From Bacilli bacterium (GTDB lineage Bacteria; Bacillota_I; Bacilli_A; RFN20; DUOF01): a DNA stretch of 64,000 nucleotides. This document shows positions 62,431 through 64,000 of the stretch, piece by piece. Position 1 is the stretch's first letter; each line of letters begins with the position of its first letter. Made by a program: the position numbers and the translations under genes. The stretch covers positions 1 through 64,000 of the forward strand of contig JAFWYE010000009.1 in assembly GCA_017517765.1 (NCBI GenBank). The letters are read 5' to 3'. The notes beneath the pieces are model-generated. The model saw only the letters and a list, made by a program, of their open reading frames with translations, was not told the origin of the DNA and searched no databases.

Positions 62431-64000
62431 TTCTTTTCCCAAAATTGTATTTAAACTTCTTTCTACAAATTGATTATTATATAAAGCAGCATACTTACCA
62501 TCAAGAAGCATAAGCTCCCTATGATTTCCTTTTTCTATTATCTTACCTTTTTCTAAATAAATAATAGTATCTACATTTTTAATCGTAGAAAGTCTGTGTG
62601 CTATAAAGATACATGTTTTATCTTTAAATAAAGTATCTATATTATGTTGTATTAAACTTTCTGTATGACTATCAATATTACTTGTAGCCTCATCTAAAAT
62701 AACAATGCTAGGATTACTTAAAATCACTCTAGCAAAAGCTAATAATTGTTTTTGTCCTAAAGATAATATGATACCACCTTCGCCAATATTAGTATTATAT
62801 CCATCTTTAAGTCTAGTAATAAAATCATGCGCTCCTACAAGTTTACATGCATTAATTATTTCTTCTTCACTTGCATCTAATTTTCCATATCTAACATTAT
62901 TAATAATCGTATCATCAAATAATAATGGATCTTGTAAAATAAACCCTATTTCATTATGCAAATATTCCAAATGATATTTAGTATAATCTAATTTATCAAT
63001 ACTTATATAACCACTTCTAGGCTCATAAAATCTAAATAGTAAGTTAGCAATTGTAGACTTTCCACTACCTGTTTTACCAACAATTGCTACTTTTTCTTTT
63101 TCCTCAATATTTAAAGTGAATCTATCTAAAACAACTTCTCCCTCATTATAATAAAAACTTACATCTTTAAATTCTATAAATCCACCAAGCTTATTATTTG
63201 GATAACAAGCATCATATTTATTAACTATTTCATCTTTATACTCTAAAATATCATGTATTTTTTCAATGGATACAACTTCCTCACTAAATGTTTCAATACT
63301 ATTAGTAACTTGTGTAATTGAATCTAAACATAATCTAAATAGATTATAGTATAAGAATATTTCCCCATAACTAACATTAAGTTCATATGACATAATAAAC
63401 ATACATGCTAGACACAAATAGAAAACTAAGTCAAATAATCTCCAAAAGGATTGAACAAAAACATTACCTTGCATCCTATATTTAAATCTTTCATTAGTTA
63501 ATGCCACTAATTCTTTTTTACTCTCTTCTTCTAAATTTAGTGCCTTAATTGTTTTAAATCCCATAATTCTTTCATTTATATGAGAAATAGTTTTCCTGTT
63601 GACTCTTCTAGATTTTTCATGTAACTTACTTCTTTTTTTAGAAACAAGCAAAGAGATACTTGTAACTATAGGAAGTGCAACCCAAAGTATAAGACTAAGC
63701 TTAGGATTAATAATAGTAACTAATAACATAGTAAGAGTAACCCTAAGCATCGCTCTTATCATCATGGGAATAGTCCAAGTGATATGACTTGTAACCATAT
63801 CTGTATCATAATCAATAATATTTAAAATAGCTCCACTTGAATGCTTACTATGATATTTCATATCTAAATATATCGCCTTATTAAATATCTTATTTTTTAG
63901 ATTAACTGCAATCTTAACTGACTCTTTTAACCCTATTTGATACATTGTATGAAATAAGATTCCTGTAGCCATAGAAAAGATAAATGAAACAATTGCAAAG
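62413..64000 (-). CDS. ABC exporter, fused membrane and ATPase domains (5' end cut)
   Basis: At least 528 residues; the frame stays open to the window edge, so the ATG at 63972 is internal and the true start lies beyond 64000. The membrane domain (type I exporter fold, coupling-helix region NEIGFIL further on) is followed by Walker A GKTGSGKST, Q-loop FILQDPLLFD, signature LSLGQKQ (Leu in place of the usual second Gly), Walker B VILDEATSNID and H-loop IAHRLST. Such half-transporters usually form heterodimers with a second gene, probably just outside. Substrate unknown. Confidence 0.92.
   Translation of the reverse strand, partial: FAIVSFIFSMATGILFHTMYQIGLKESVKIAVNLKNKIFNKAIYLDMKYHSKHSSGAILNIIDYDTDMVTSHITWTIPMMIRAMLRVTLTMLLVTIINPKLSLILWVALPIVTSISLLVSKKRSKLHEKSRRVNRKTISHINERIMGFKTIKALNLEEESKKELVALTNERFKYRMQGNVFVQSFWRLFDLVFYLCLACMFIMSYELNVSYGEIFLYYNLFRLCLDSITQVTNSIETFSEEVVSIEKIHDILEYKDEIVNKYDACYPNNKLGGFIEFKDVSFYYNEGEVVLDRFTLNIEEKEKVAIVGKTGSGKSTIANLLFRFYEPRSGYISIDKLDYTKYHLEYLHNEIGFILQDPLLFDDTIINNVRYGKLDASEEEIINACKLVGAHDFITRLKDGYNTNIGEGGIILSLGQKQLLAFARVILSNPSIVILDEATSNIDSHTESLIQHNIDTLFKDKTCIFIAHRLSTIKNVDTIIYLEKGKIIEKGNHRELMLLDGKYAALYNNQFVERSLNTILGKEKEYEY

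Noticed and set aside
63972-64000. ATG at 63972 as start of the ABC exporter
   Set aside because: The frame is open to the window edge with hydrophobic residues and no SD, so the gene is truncated there.

Overview
The window looks like chromosome of an uncultured, AT-rich, Gram-positive-type bacterium of the Bacilli (Erysipelotrichales/RF39-like gut lineages would fit; this is inference from gene content). The sequence shows very low GC, strong Shine-Dalgarno sites, a leucine T-box, the standard code (UGA used as stop, UGG for Trp), a Bacillus-type yqf gene order and several sporulation-family genes. Almost every gene lies on the minus strand.

Layout from low to high coordinate. 1-3784: Ktr/Trk potassium uptake and a membrane HTH protein with a beta-helical DUF4097 tail. 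3858-7034: a small accessory island (ABC transporter, AbrB-type regulator, GDSL lipoprotein, an 85-bp hairpin element) flanked by two copies of the tRNA-Leu 3' flank and terminator. 6952-7378: tRNA operon Ile-Asn-Glu-Thr-Leu. 7491-12096: nrnA, ackA, ytfJ-like gene, MBL hydrolase, rpmG. 12205-26368: conserved core block yqfT-nfo-cshB-yqfQ ... trmK-rpoD-dnaG-glyQS-recO-era-cdd-ybeY ... yqfD-yqfC. A C39-type peptidase and a Na/Pi symporter relative sit where phoH and pgpH are usually found. 26432-34596: accessory genes (HEPN/MNT-like trio, JAMM-like protein, cse60, a set of paralogous zinc-ribbon membrane proteins) mixed with trmR, trmB and a HAM1 relative. 34678-37375: leuS with its T-box leader. 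37387-54687: a large accessory block. 54809-60190: a glycerol/monoacylglycerol operon. 60327-64000: small membrane proteins, DegV and an ABC exporter cut by the window edge.

The most unusual region is 38999-51580, an apparent eight-gene operon. In transcription order it encodes a J-domain-less DnaJ-like protein, an 1130-residue SF1 helicase, an unknown protein, a membrane-anchored DnaJ-like protein whose HPD motif is replaced, a large Ig-like surface protein, an AAA-type ATPase, a RloB-like TOPRIM protein and an M48 peptidase. It is preceded by a separate two-gene operon of paralogous proteins, one with a zincin HExxH motif and one that has lost it. I do not recognise this assembly as a named system. 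The ATPase/TOPRIM pair resembles RloAB/PARIS-type phage defence, and the helicase plus two Hsp40-like proteins could form a further module.

A second candidate is the three-gene cluster 26432-28984: a 662-residue protein with an intact HEPN motif followed by what look like degenerate MNT and HepT partners. Further observations are the tRNA-Leu-flanked island, the orphan sporulation genes (ytfJ, yqfC, yqfD, cse60), a possible AUC start in the ytfJ homologue, and a widespread GGTGA-N5-start context that makes automatic start calls too long.
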